Part shown: positions 33,663-43,322 of the stretch, piece by piece
Layout of the letters: every line of letters begins with the position of its first letter
Numbering within the stretch: position 1 is the stretch's first letter
Source: HXMU1420-13 sp965229525
Lineage (GTDB): Bacteria > Bacteroidota > Rhodothermia > Balneolales > Balneolaceae
Direction: 5' to 3'
Assembly: GCA_965229525.1 (NCBI GenBank)
Contig: OZ245886.1
Location: forward strand, 1,674,001 to 1,738,000
DNA: 64,000 nucleotides
Notes under the pieces: generated by a model
What the model was told of the DNA's origin: nothing
The model's database searches: none
The model's input: only the letters and a program-made list of their open reading frames with translations
Translations under genes and position numbers: made by a program

Positions 33663-35345
33663 TTGTATTACCAAATTTTGGATGCACTTTCTATTCTGTT
33701 CTCATTAATGATGGCGCGCTATTGCTGGTACAGAACTAGATTTTTTATACATGTCTATCAACAGGTTGGGTATAAACACAACGAATATTGGCAGTGGTTA
33801 AGAGGAAATTGGGAGAAAAAAGTAATTCCGGGAGATTTGGCGTTATACAATATCCTGCTTTTTATTCTTGTGATAGGCCTGGATTGGGTTGAGTTGGATG
33901 TCACGCTAACTGCTATCACGTTAGCACTGTTTATTTGGGGGTTTTATTGGTTTAGTAGTGTTAAGAGATACAAAACTGAAAAAGTAAAAAAGCCACTGGT
34001 TTTCACTTCCAGAGTTCAACGATTGATGATCCCACTTATAATGATGGTGATATTTTTGCCAGCCTTTTTCACCTTTTGGTCATACACAGGAATGATTCCA
34101 TTTCTATGGTTGATTCCGCCTACCTATGATACCGGATTCCTTTCTTTCGAAGTGGTTCTACTTGTTTTTGGTTGGGTGCTTACAGCCATTCTAATCCCAT
34201 TTTATTTGTTGATGGCGGGAAACATCACAAAACCGATTGAACGAAACATTCAAAATGGGTTTAAAAAGCAGGCCAGGCAGAAACTCGCTTCGATGCCCCA
34301 TCTTAAAGTGATAGCTATTACTGGCAGTTATGGAAAAACTTCCATCAAGTTTATGATCAAAGACCTCTTGAAAGAGCGCTATTCGGTGTGCTTTACGCCT
34401 GGAAGTTTTAATACCCCAATGGGAATTTGTAAAGTGATCAACAATGACCTTCAGTCACATCATCAGATTCTGATTTTGGAAATGGGCGCTCGCTATGCAG
34501 GTAACATTCAGGAATTATGTGATATTGCCAAGCCGGATGTATCCGTAGTGAGTAATGTTGGTTTAGCTCATTTGGAAACTTTTGGAACTCAGGATGTAAT
34601 CGCTAAAGAAAAAGGCACTATTGTAGATAATTTGGATGTAGGTGGCGTTGCGATTTTAAATGCAGATGACCCCAGAGTATCCACTATGGGTGAAGGACGA
34701 CCAGAGATTTCGAGAATTCTTGTCGGATTGGAGAATGGTGAGATTCAAGGCGAAAATATCAGCTACGATACGTCTGGGACACGGTTTGATGTGAAATTCG
34801 GTGAAGATGTACACGAATTTAGAACAAAGCTTTTGGGTGCCCACAATGTTCAGAATTTGCTGTTAGCAATTGGGGTAGCCCAGCATTTTGAAATTCGTCC
34901 TAAAACCATGGCAATTGCGGCAAAAACGATTGAGCCTGTTGAACATCGTTTAGAATTGAAAAAAGCAGGTGAACTTTTCATTATCGACGATGCTTTTAAT
35001 TCGAACCCTGTTGGGGCGAAAAATGCAGTGGAGATTTTAAGTCAGTTTAAGGATCGAAAACGATTTATCATCACGCCGGGAATGGTTGAGTTGGGCGAAA
35101 TTGAAGAGGAAGAGAATTTCAAATTTGGTGAGGCGATTGGTGCAGCTAACCTTGATTACGTGATTCTGGTGGGAAATGAAAGATCAAAACCAATTAAGGC
35201 GGGAATTGAAAACATCAAAGCAGATGCATCGAATGTTTTTGTCGTTAATTCTCTTTTTGAGGCAAACGAAATTGTCAAGAAACATGCAGAAGCGGGTGAT
35301 GTAATCCTTTATGAGAATGATCTGCCGGATGTTTATAACGAGTAA
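33663..35345 (+). CDS. Membrane-anchored Mur ligase (MurF-like)
   Basis: The 560-residue protein starts at TTG (33663), needed to keep the first membrane helix whole. The N-terminal ~195 residues carry about five transmembrane segments (LSILFSLMMARYCW, LYNILLFILVIGL, ITLALFIWGFYWF, LIMMVIFLPAFFTFW, VVLLVFGWVLTAILIPFYLL). Then a full Mur ligase follows: P-loop ITGSYGKTS, ILEMGARYAGNI, SNVGLAHLETFGT, LNADDPRV, HRLELKK and DDAFNSNPVGAKNAVEIL. The last part is typical of MurF, which adds D-Ala-D-Ala to the UDP-MurNAc-tripeptide. Ligases of this build occur in several phyla; whether it replaces or supplements a soluble MurF is not decidable here. Confidence 0.88.
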   Translation: MYYQILDALSILFSLMMARYCWYRTRFFIHVYQQVGYKHNEYWQWLRGNWEKKVIPGDLALYNILLFILVIGLDWVELDVTLTAITLALFIWGFYWFSSVKRYKTEKVKKPLVFTSRVQRLMIPLIMMVIFLPAFFTFWSYTGMIPFLWLIPPTYDTGFLSFEVVLLVFGWVLTAILIPFYLLMAGNITKPIERNIQNGFKKQARQKLASMPHLKVIAITGSYGKTSIKFMIKDLLKERYSVCFTPGSFNTPMGICKVINNDLQSHHQILILEMGARYAGNIQELCDIAKPDVSVVSNVGLAHLETFGTQDVIAKEKGTIVDNLDVGGVAILNADDPRVSTMGEGRPEISRILVGLENGEIQGENISYDTSGTRFDVKFGEDVHEFRTKLLGAHNVQNLLLAIGVAQHFEIRPKTMAIAAKTIEPVEHRLELKKAGELFIIDDAFNSNPVGAKNAVEILSQFKDRKRFIITPGMVELGEIEEEENFKFGEAIGAANLDYVILVGNERSKPIKAGIENIKADASNVFVVNSLFEANEIVKKHAEAGDVILYENDLPDVYNE

Positions 35346-36572
35346 TTACTCGTATCGAATTGCTTCTGCTGGCTGAACTTCTGCAGCGCGATTTGCCGGA
35401 AACCAACTTGCCAATAGACAAAGCAAGAGGCTTCCAATTAAAATTACCGAGACGTCAAATAATCGAATATCCACAGGATAAGCATCGATGATGAAGGCAG
35501 ATGAAAGTTTGATCAATCCGAACTCCTGTTGAAGCCAGCACATCAAAAAACCGAGAGATCCGCCAATTCCACATCCAATTAAGCCGATAAATAAACCCTG
35601 TTTTTGGAAGATGGATTTAATTTTCTGTTTAGTGTACCCCATCGAAATTAGAATTCCGATATCCCGCTTTTTCTGAATTACGATCATGGTTAGAGACCCG
35701 ATGATATTCAAAACGGCGACTACGACGATAATCATCAAAATTACATAGGCGCCCCACTTTTCGAGGTACATTACATCATACAATGGTTTCTGAAGATCAT
35801 ACCAGGTAGAAATTTTGTACTCTGGTCCCAAGCTCGATTCCAGAACAGCTTTCACAGCTTCTGCGTCCTGATTGTCAACTAATTTTAAATCGATTCCCGA
35901 AACTGCATTTCTAGCATTGAAGAGCCTTCTTGCGGCATCAATCTCAACATAAACACTGGGAGAAGAAGCAACGGACTGTACCAAATATGCCCCTCGAACA
36001 TCAAAACGATACGATCTGGGAACCGTGATTTGAGTAAGAGCTTTTCGCATTCCTGCAGCGCTTAGAAGTGCAACTTCGTCATTCATCGCTAAATAAAGCT
36101 CTCCACGAAGCTGTTCATGAATAATGATACCTGGCCTACGGTTTCGAACTTCTAAATCAAATACCCCCGAGGTGATCGATTGCTCGATGTTCACCATGTT
36201 GATAAAAGTCTCCTTATCGATTCCTTTTACTTCTACAACTTTAGTTTCTTCATCTTCACTTGTGAGTAATGCCTTCCCAACTACAAAAGGTGAGAGATTA
36301 GTGATTTCAGGAATTCCGGCTAATTCTTGTTGGATTTCATCAGTGTAAACGAAGGTAGCCCCTTCATTTGATTCAATTCTTATGTCTGGGTCAAAAGAAA
36401 GCAAAAGTGACTTAACAACATCGAAAAAGCCATTAAATACTGATAAAACTACAATCAACAAGGCAGTTCCAATAGTTACACCTGCAATACTAATGTATGT
36501 AAGAGTAGAAATGAGAGAAATATGTTTTCTCGAGAATAAGTATCGCTTAGCGATAAAGCCGGATATTTCCAT
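35346..36572 (-). CDS. ABC transporter permease of the LolC/LolE (FtsX) family
   Basis: The 408-residue protein has the conserved N-terminus FIAKRYLFSRKHISLISTLTYISIAGV, a first membrane helix, a ~230-residue periplasmic domain, and three C-terminal helices (VILMIIVVVAVLNIIGSL, GLFIGLIGCGIGGSLGFLM, ISVILIGSLLLCLLASWFP) ending in PAEAIRYE. This is the lipoprotein-releasing permease layout. It would extract lipoproteins from the inner membrane with a LolD ATPase, not present here. It converges on the Mur ligase gene with stops abutting (35345/35346). Confidence 0.9.
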   Translation of the reverse strand: MEISGFIAKRYLFSRKHISLISTLTYISIAGVTIGTALLIVVLSVFNGFFDVVKSLLLSFDPDIRIESNEGATFVYTDEIQQELAGIPEITNLSPFVVGKALLTSEDEETKVVEVKGIDKETFINMVNIEQSITSGVFDLEVRNRRPGIIIHEQLRGELYLAMNDEVALLSAAGMRKALTQITVPRSYRFDVRGAYLVQSVASSPSVYVEIDAARRLFNARNAVSGIDLKLVDNQDAEAVKAVLESSLGPEYKISTWYDLQKPLYDVMYLEKWGAYVILMIIVVVAVLNIIGSLTMIVIQKKRDIGILISMGYTKQKIKSIFQKQGLFIGLIGCGIGGSLGFLMCWLQQEFGLIKLSSAFIIDAYPVDIRLFDVSVILIGSLLLCLLASWFPANRAAEVQPAEAIRYE

Positions 36573-36621
36573 CTAGTAAAAATAGAGATTCATAAAACAT
36601 CAAACACGATCAAATAACCAA

Positions 36622-36654
36622 TGAAACGTTTTGTGGATAATTTATTATCTTTTC
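36622..36654 (+). promoter_or_regulatory. Possible promoter region of glgB
   Basis: TATCTTTT at 36646-36653 resembles the TAnnTTTG -7 box, 25 nt before the glgB ATG. TGAAACGTTTTG at 36622-36633 has a CG-centred 8-bp palindrome (AAACGTTT) that could be a weak LacI-type half-conserved site, and a perfect DnaA-box match (TGTGGATAA, 36632-36640) lies between. All three are single short matches. Confidence 0.3.
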
Positions 36655-36678
36655 GCCCCTTCAAAATCTAAAAAAGTC

Positions 36679-38877
36679 ATGACTTCAACACTCACTGCCG
36701 AAGAAATTGCATCAATGTCGGATGGGTCGCACGGGGATCCATTTTCTGTACTGGGGTTTCATAAAGTTCAAGAAGCAAAAACTGAGAAATTAGTTCTAAG
36801 GGCATTTAAGCCTGAAGCTGCTCAGATTTTTGTGAATATGGGGAAATCAAAACCAATTGAACTAAATCGTCTTTCAGATGAGGGATTATTTGAACTGGTT
36901 TTTCCGAAGAGAAAAAACGCAGCGGAGTATTCTTTAACCATAGTACCTCATCATGGGGAAAAGTTCGAAATTAAAGATGCATATGCCTATGGTAAAATGA
37001 TTGAGGATTTTGATTTACAGTTATGGGGGGAAGGAAATCACAAAAAAGCGTATGAATTTATGGGTGCTCACCCAAAAAAAGTGGGCGATGTTGAGGGAAC
37101 GCATTTTGTAGTTTCAGCTCCCAGCGCAACAAGGGTTTCTGTTATAGGGTCGTTCAATAGTTGGGACGGACGTACACATAGAATGCGAAAATATCACGAT
37201 CAGGGGATTTGGGAAATATTTATACCACACGTGGCGGCTGGTGATGAATACAAGTTCGAGATTAAATCACCGGTTCAAGATCCTCCTTTAAAGAAGGCAG
37301 ATCCATTTGCGTTTTACTCTCAGCTTCGACCTGATACAGCATCCAGAGTTTATGATATCACCGGCTATTCTTGGGGTGATGATGAATGGGTTAAGAACAG
37401 AGATAAGACGCAGGCACATGATCAACCCATATCTATTTATGAGGTTCACGCAGGTTCGTGGAGAAGAAAGGATGGGTCTGAGTACTTATCATATCGAGAT
37501 CTTGCGGATCAATTAGTGCCCTATGTAAAAGATTTAGGGTACACGCATATTGAGTTGCTGCCAATTGCGGAACATCCCTACGACCCATCTTGGGGATACC
37601 AGATTACGGGATATTTTGCGCCAACAAGTCGTTTTGGTACCCCACATGATTTCATGTATTTCGTAGATGAGTGCCACAAAGCTGGAATTGGAGTAATTGT
37701 TGATTGGGTTCCGGCACATTTTGCTAAAGATGATCACGGACTACGTCGTTTTGATGGAACGGGTCTATACGAGCATGAAGATGCTCGCCAGGGCGAGCAC
37801 AAAGACTGGGGAACATGCATCTTCAATTTTGGGCGTACGGAAGTTCAAAACTTTCTTATTTCCAACGCTCTTTACTGGTGCGATAAGTACCATATAGATG
37901 GTTTGCGAGTTGATGCAGTAGCTTCAATGCTGTATTTGGATTACTCGAGGGAAGAAGGTGAATGGATACCGAATAAATACGGTGGTAGAGAGAATATTGA
38001 AGCCATCGATTTTTTAAGAAAGTTCAATGACTCTGTGCATGAGCATTTTCCAGGAACAGTCACTTTTGCTGAGGAATCTACTTCCTGGGGAGGTGTTTCT
38101 CGCCCAACTCAAACGGGTGGACTAGGCTTCGATTACAAATGGAATATGGGCTGGATGAACGATACGCTTGCCTATATTGAAAAAGACCCCGTTTATAGAA
38201 AGTATCATCAAGGCGAGCTTACTTTCTCTTTGATTTATGCGTTCAGTGAGAATTTCACACTTCCATTTTCTCATGATGAAGTCGTTCACATGAAGAATGC
38301 CATGTTGAGTAAAATGCCGGGTGATGACTGGCAGAAATTTGCCAATTTACGACTGTTGTATACGTATATGTATGCACATCCCGGAAAGAAATTACTTTTT
38401 ATGGGTTGTGAATTTGGTCAATGGGCTGAGTGGAATGAATCAAAATCGCTAGACTGGCATTTACTCGACTGGGAAAATCATCAGGGAATTCAGAAAATCG
38501 TCCGTGATTTAAACGCACTTCAAAAGAGTGAAAAAGCATTACATCAAAATGATTTTGATTGGCGCGGTTTCGAATGGATCGATTTTAATGATGCAGACCG
38601 AAGTATAGTATCATTTGTAAGAAGGGCGAAAGATCCATCAGATTTTCTTGTTACAGTATTAAATTTCACGCCGGCGGTTCATCAAGAGTACCAAATCGGC
38701 GTTCCAGAAGCTGGTGAGTATGAAATTATATTAAATAGTGATTCGGGATATTATGGCGGAAGTAATGTGGGTGACATGACACTTCACGCACACGAAGGTG
38801 ATTGGCAGAATCAATCAGCAAGCTTAAAATTGACTATTCCACCGCTAGCTGGAATAATTTTAAAACCAAAGAAGTAA
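36679..38877 (+). CDS. glgB: 1,4-alpha-glucan branching enzyme
   Basis: The frame opens at 36631, but the ATG at 36679 starts the family N-terminus (SDGSHGDPFSVLGFHKV), giving 732 residues. It has an N1 and a CBM48 domain (GTHFVVSAPSATRVSVIGSF), the GH13 barrel with HIELLPIAEHP, VDWVPAHF, the nucleophile region DGLRVDAVASML, catalytic Glu in VTFAEEST and PFSHDEVVH, and the C-terminal beta domain. It forms alpha-1,6 branches in glycogen. It starts a co-directional run with malQ 7 nt downstream. Confidence 0.98.
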   Translation: MTSTLTAEEIASMSDGSHGDPFSVLGFHKVQEAKTEKLVLRAFKPEAAQIFVNMGKSKPIELNRLSDEGLFELVFPKRKNAAEYSLTIVPHHGEKFEIKDAYAYGKMIEDFDLQLWGEGNHKKAYEFMGAHPKKVGDVEGTHFVVSAPSATRVSVIGSFNSWDGRTHRMRKYHDQGIWEIFIPHVAAGDEYKFEIKSPVQDPPLKKADPFAFYSQLRPDTASRVYDITGYSWGDDEWVKNRDKTQAHDQPISIYEVHAGSWRRKDGSEYLSYRDLADQLVPYVKDLGYTHIELLPIAEHPYDPSWGYQITGYFAPTSRFGTPHDFMYFVDECHKAGIGVIVDWVPAHFAKDDHGLRRFDGTGLYEHEDARQGEHKDWGTCIFNFGRTEVQNFLISNALYWCDKYHIDGLRVDAVASMLYLDYSREEGEWIPNKYGGRENIEAIDFLRKFNDSVHEHFPGTVTFAEESTSWGGVSRPTQTGGLGFDYKWNMGWMNDTLAYIEKDPVYRKYHQGELTFSLIYAFSENFTLPFSHDEVVHMKNAMLSKMPGDDWQKFANLRLLYTYMYAHPGKKLLFMGCEFGQWAEWNESKSLDWHLLDWENHQGIQKIVRDLNALQKSEKALHQNDFDWRGFEWIDFNDADRSIVSFVRRAKDPSDFLVTVLNFTPAVHQEYQIGVPEAGEYEIILNSDSGYYGGSNVGDMTLHAHEGDWQNQSASLKLTIPPLAGIILKPKK

Positions 38878-38884
38878 TTAGTAT

Positions 38885-40390
38885 ATGAGATTTCCTCGCT
38901 CGTGCGGTACGTTGGTTCATCCAACCTCATTCCCAGGGAGATATGGGATTGGTGATTTTGGATATGAAGCTCGTACTTTTATTGATTTCCTTGAACGTAC
39001 GCATCAAACCATTTGGCAAGTTCTGCCACTAACTCCAACCGGATATGGTAATTCACCCTATGCGAGTTATTCGGCTTTTGCAGGGAATACCTATCTGATT
39101 AGCTTAGACATTTTGGTAGAAAAGGGATTGTTAACACGCTCAGAGGTAGAAGAAGTTATTCTCCCATCAGGTGTTGAAGTTGATTATGAAAACGCATTCA
39201 AAATAAAAGACAAGTTGTTTGCAATTGCCTGCGAGCGATACTATGCTGATTTAGATACAGAGGAAGAAAAAAAGTTCAGGGCATTTAAGAAAGTGAATAA
39301 GCATTGGTTAGAAGACTATGCTTTGTTCCTGGCTTGTGGTCAGCATCATGGAATGCAACCCTGGAATACCTGGGAGCCAGAAATAGCACAAAGAAAGCCT
39401 GAAGCGATCAAGAAGTACAAGAAAAAATTCAGTGCTGATATCAAACTAATTAACTGGCTTCAATACGAATTCAGTAATCAGTGGAACGAACTTAAAAAGT
39501 ATGCGAACGATAAAAACGTTCGAGTAATTGGTGATATCCCAATATTCGTTGATCACAATAGCTCTGATGTATGGGCAAATCCACAGTACTTTGCAGTCGA
39601 CAAAAAAGGAAATAGAACACTTGTTGCCGGTGTGCCACCCGATTACTTTAGTGAAACAGGTCAATTATGGGGAAATCCACAATATAACTGGGCAGAGCTT
39701 GAAAAAGATGGGTTCTCTTGGTGGGTTGATAGATTCAAACACATGTTTAACCAGTGTGACGCAATCAGGGTTGATCACTTTCGTGGGTTTGATGCTTACT
39801 GGGAAGTGAAGGCTGATGAAACGACAGCAATTAACGGAAAGTGGGTTGACGGGCCAGGGGAAAAACTTTTTGATACCATTCTAAAAGAATGTGGGGAACT
39901 TCCAATCATAGCCGAAGATTTAGGTTTTGTAACAGAAGGTGTAGAAAAACTTCGTGATAATTACGCTTTTCCGGGAATGAAAATCATACAATTCGCTTTC
40001 GATTCAGATTCTGCCAACAGTTTTTTACCACATAACTATCCTCAGAATTCAGTGGCCTACTCTGGTACACACGATAATGACACTTCGATTGGTTGGTATA
40101 CCACAGCACCTGAGAAAGAAAAGCACAATGTGAGGGTTTACACACGAACAGATGGCCACTCAATAAACTGGGAATTCATTCGGTTAGGGATGCTTTCGGT
40201 GGCAGATCAGGCTATTTTCCCATTGCAGGATTTCATGAACTTAGATGGCACACACAGGATGAATTTTCCTGGTACATCTTCTGGAAACTGGCTCTGGAGA
40301 TACACTACAGAGATGTTAAATCATGTAGACGAACACAAAATTAGTTCATTAATTGAATTAGGAAATAGAAAAATCAGCACTGAAAGCTGA
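38885..40390 (+). CDS. malQ: 4-alpha-glucanotransferase (amylomaltase)
   Basis: The 501-residue GH77 enzyme has the typical start (RSCGTLVHPTSFPGRYGIGD), WQVLPLTPTGYGNSPY, RVIGDIPIFVDHNSSDVW, GVPPDYFSETGQLWGNP, nucleophile region AIRVDHFRGFDAYWE, general acid IIAEDLGF and the SGTHDNDT block. It disproportionates maltodextrins. With glgB 7 nt upstream it likely serves glycogen remodelling. Confidence 0.97.
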   Translation: MRFPRSCGTLVHPTSFPGRYGIGDFGYEARTFIDFLERTHQTIWQVLPLTPTGYGNSPYASYSAFAGNTYLISLDILVEKGLLTRSEVEEVILPSGVEVDYENAFKIKDKLFAIACERYYADLDTEEEKKFRAFKKVNKHWLEDYALFLACGQHHGMQPWNTWEPEIAQRKPEAIKKYKKKFSADIKLINWLQYEFSNQWNELKKYANDKNVRVIGDIPIFVDHNSSDVWANPQYFAVDKKGNRTLVAGVPPDYFSETGQLWGNPQYNWAELEKDGFSWWVDRFKHMFNQCDAIRVDHFRGFDAYWEVKADETTAINGKWVDGPGEKLFDTILKECGELPIIAEDLGFVTEGVEKLRDNYAFPGMKIIQFAFDSDSANSFLPHNYPQNSVAYSGTHDNDTSIGWYTTAPEKEKHNVRVYTRTDGHSINWEFIRLGMLSVADQAIFPLQDFMNLDGTHRMNFPGTSSGNWLWRYTTEMLNHVDEHKISSLIELGNRKISTES

Positions 40391-40445
40391 TCCTTTATAA
40401 AAGTTGCGTTTTTGAGTATATTACAAGCTTTGAAAAATTAGTCTT

Positions 40446-41264
40446 ATGCCATTTTCATTAAATAATCTACCTAAGAGGACAGAAAAACCCAGAACTAATG
40501 GAATTACTTTGGTTCTGGATAAAGGGTACAGTATCCGACAAACCGAGGATTTCGTTGATGTATGCTCTGAATATATTGATGTAGTAAAATTAGGATGGGG
40601 AACATCATATGTAACTCCTCGCCTTGAAGACAAATTATCAATCTACAGAGACGCAGGAATACCCGTTTACTTCGGTGGCACACTTTTCGAGGCGTATTTA
40701 TTGAGGAATCAATTAGATGCCTACATCAAATTGTTAGAAAAGTATGATATAAATTGCCTTGAAGTGTCAAATGGTACTATTTGGATTTCGGATGAGAAAA
40801 AACAGCAGATCATTAAGGATCTAAGCAAAGATTTCAAAGTTCTTTCGGAAGTTGGATCAAAGAATCCAAATGAAATCATACCGCCATACAAGTGGGTAAA
40901 GGTTATCGAAAAAGAACTTGAGGCTGGAGCCTATAAAGTAATATGCGAAGCTAGGGAGAGTGGTACTGTAGGCGTTTTTAGACCAAATGGAGAGGTTAGA
41001 TCAGGTTTAATTGAGGAAATTACCGATCAAATATCTGTCGACAACCTAATTTTTGAAGCTCCAAAAAAAGAGCAACAGGTCTGGTTTATAAGAAAATACG
41101 GTAGCAACGTTAACCTGGGAAATATTCAACCCGAAGAAGTAATCCCATTGGAAACTCTTCGATTAGGTTTACGCAGCGACACCTTAATGGATTTTTATTC
41201 ACTGGATGAAAACAGTGAACTTGATCAAGTAATAAAAGAGAACTCAATCTCTAACAAAGAGTAA
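40446..41264 (+). CDS. comA: Phosphosulfolactate synthase (ComA) family protein
   Basis: The 272-residue TIM-barrel protein matches ComA over its length: GITLVLDKGYS near the N-terminus, YIDVVKLGWGTSYV, GIPVYFGGTLFEAYLL, CLEVSNGTIWIS, VLSEVGSKNPNE, ICEARESGTVGVF and NLIFEAPKKEQQVWFI. ComA adds sulfite to phosphoenolpyruvate to give phosphosulfolactate, the first step to coenzyme M in methanogens and to sulfolactate in some bacteria. No comB or comC is visible. It sits between malQ (55 nt) and the short glgA-like gene (9 nt). A sulfonate role, for example in sulfonolipid or sulfolactate formation, is inferred. Confidence 0.88.
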   Translation: MPFSLNNLPKRTEKPRTNGITLVLDKGYSIRQTEDFVDVCSEYIDVVKLGWGTSYVTPRLEDKLSIYRDAGIPVYFGGTLFEAYLLRNQLDAYIKLLEKYDINCLEVSNGTIWISDEKKQQIIKDLSKDFKVLSEVGSKNPNEIIPPYKWVKVIEKELEAGAYKVICEARESGTVGVFRPNGEVRSGLIEEITDQISVDNLIFEAPKKEQQVWFIRKYGSNVNLGNIQPEEVIPLETLRLGLRSDTLMDFYSLDENSELDQVIKENSISNKE

Positions 41265-41273
41265 CTATCATCT

Positions 41274-42071
41274 ATGAAAATATTATACGCGGCGGCTGAA
41301 ATTTCACCCTTTGCAAGAATGACTTATACCGCCGATTTGTTGCGATTTTTACCGGCATCGCTTCAAGATAAAGGCTTTGAGATTCGCATTCTGCTACCGA
41401 AATATGGTACGATAAATGATCGAAGAAATAGATTGCATGAAGTAATTCGGCTATCGGGTATTGAAGTAGAAGTTGGCGATACCCGAGAGAGTATGCGAAT
41501 TAAAGTAGCAAGCATTCCAAATGCGAAATTACAAGTTTATTTTCTAGATAATGACACCTATTTCAAAAGAAAAGGAATGTTCATTGATCCTAAGAATGAA
41601 AAATTTTATCCGGACAATGCTGAACGACTTGCCTTCTACAATAAAGGCGTACTTGAAACAGTTATGAAACTCGGCTGGCAACCGGACATCATCCACTGCC
41701 ATGACTGGCCTGCTGGTTTGATTCCACTGTTGGTGAAAACAAAGTACAAGGATGTCGAAATATTCAAGAACACACAGATTGTGTATAACTTGCATCACCC
41801 AGAGAATGAAGGGCATGGTGATACAGCAAAAATTCTTGAATTACTTGGGCTTCCAGAAGACGTAGACATCAACAAGTTGACAGAAAACGGAAAAGTTGAT
41901 TTACTGAAACTTGGTTTAATGTTCAGCGATCATGTTGTAACAGGTAATTATCTGCGTGATGAGTTTGACGATCTTTTCAAAGAACTAGGCATAGAGCCTA
42001 AGCAAATTCAAGGATCACCAGAAGACGTTTCTAGTAAATTTGCCGACTATTATAGAGTAATAGCAGATTAA
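41274..42071 (+). CDS. Short GlgA-like protein: GT5 N-terminal domain only
   Basis: The 265-residue protein matches the N-terminal (acceptor) domain of bacterial glycogen synthases: ILYAAAEISPFAR at the start, EIRILLPKYGTINDR, FYNKGVLETVMKLGWQPD and the conserved IIHCHDWPAGLIPLL. It ends at residue 265, so the entire C-terminal GT-B domain that binds ADP-glucose is absent. The KTGGLAD motif (residues 15-21 in E. coli GlgA) reads RMTYTAD. It is unlikely to be a synthase alone. Such short forms are usual in Bacteroidota and are typically followed by a DUF4270 gene, as here. Confidence 0.85.
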   Translation: MKILYAAAEISPFARMTYTADLLRFLPASLQDKGFEIRILLPKYGTINDRRNRLHEVIRLSGIEVEVGDTRESMRIKVASIPNAKLQVYFLDNDTYFKRKGMFIDPKNEKFYPDNAERLAFYNKGVLETVMKLGWQPDIIHCHDWPAGLIPLLVKTKYKDVEIFKNTQIVYNLHHPENEGHGDTAKILELLGLPEDVDINKLTENGKVDLLKLGLMFSDHVVTGNYLRDEFDDLFKELGIEPKQIQGSPEDVSSKFADYYRVIAD

Positions 42072-42095
42072 ACATAACCATCAAGATTGTTCTTA

Positions 42096-43322
42096 ATGCT
42101 TAAACATTTTAAAGCTGCCCGAATAAGGCAGCTTGTCTTTTCTTTAGTGATATTTTTTGCATTTGTAGCGTGCGAAGAGAGCGGCACGGTAGGAGCTGGA
42201 TTTGTAAATGAGTCATCAATTGTTGTTGATACAGTACTTGTTTCTAGTTTACCATTGAATAATGCCGACCCTTTTACGGGAAAACTAACAAATTCACCGG
42301 TGGGTCTATTTAGCGATCCAGTATTTGGCGATATCGAAGCGATAGGTTTATTTAAGCCATCAATAATTCAAGGTGATGTGACCAATCTTCCAATTGATAC
42401 ACGAACCGTTCTTAGACTTACTATCGATTTCGATAACATCTATGGAAATCAATCGACGGAAGGAACTTTTAAGGTTTTTCGAGTCGGTGATTTATGGCGA
42501 GGTTCTGCTATTCGTATGAGTGATGATCTTGAAATATTAAGTGATGGAGGTGGACCAATTGTATCTTCGGAGGTTGGCGAATTTCAGTTTACGAATGTTG
42601 ATACAACAGGAGTTATTGAATTTGATTTAGAGGGTCCATGGAGAACCGATTTTATTGAATTCTTTAATAATGATGCTGAAAATAGAGATTCTACTTATAG
42701 ATTTGAAGATTTCGGTTTAGCACTTGTACCGGATGTTGATGTTGATAAGATAATTTATGCTCGTTTTAGTACAAGTAGATTACTATTAATTGATGAAGCA
42801 AATCAGGATACAACATCTAATATAATGCTCGATTGGGCGTATGATATCGAAGTAACAGGCGGAAATACACCTAATGGAAACATCACACTTTCAAATACAT
42901 TCAATCCTTTTTTGAACATTAATTTTACGCCGATTGCAAATCAGTTATCAAACAATAATTTTGTTCGTGCTGAATTGGTATTAACTCCAGACTCCACCAC
43001 CATGAAATCTAGTCTGACGAGTAATCAGAAACGTACAGAAAATCCCCCATTTAGGGTGCAGTTAGGGCCAACAAACGACATAGCATATAACCTTGGATTT
43101 AATACAACTAACTCTTTGGGTCTTGTTCAGGAAGGAGTGTATAAATTCGATATAACAGGCTTATTCAATGCATTCTTGTTTGGCGAGACGGATATTTCTG
43201 AAGTGTATTTATATGCAGGTCAAAACTTCGGATATCTGGGATTTAATACTTTTTTTGGGTTTAATGCCCCAGAGAATGCAGTACCAAAAGTACTCATTTA
43301 TAATCTTGAGGAGACCAATTAA
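42096..43322 (+). CDS. DUF4270-family lipoprotein
   Basis: The 408-residue protein (ATG at 42096; the frame opens nine bases earlier at a TTG) has a lipobox near FAFVACEES. It has the DUF4270 pattern: a start of SGTVGAGFV, then NADPFTGKLTNSPVGLFSDPVFG, beta-rich repeats, and a C-terminal segment on failure-prone fold elements (NAVPKVLIYNLE). Function is unknown in the family. Its place after the short GlgA-like gene is conserved in the phylum as far as I recall. Its stop overlaps the next ATG (TAATG). Confidence 0.8.
   Translation: MLKHFKAARIRQLVFSLVIFFAFVACEESGTVGAGFVNESSIVVDTVLVSSLPLNNADPFTGKLTNSPVGLFSDPVFGDIEAIGLFKPSIIQGDVTNLPIDTRTVLRLTIDFDNIYGNQSTEGTFKVFRVGDLWRGSAIRMSDDLEILSDGGGPIVSSEVGEFQFTNVDTTGVIEFDLEGPWRTDFIEFFNNDAENRDSTYRFEDFGLALVPDVDVDKIIYARFSTSRLLLIDEANQDTTSNIMLDWAYDIEVTGGNTPNGNITLSNTFNPFLNINFTPIANQLSNNNFVRAELVLTPDSTTMKSSLTSNQKRTENPPFRVQLGPTNDIAYNLGFNTTNSLGLVQEGVYKFDITGLFNAFLFGETDISEVYLYAGQNFGYLGFNTFFGFNAPENAVPKVLIYNLEETN

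Noticed and set aside
36632..36640. Perfect DnaA box (TGTGGATAA)
   Set aside because: It is single, with no AT-rich repeats or clustered boxes, and dnaN is 16 kb away, so it is not taken as an origin.
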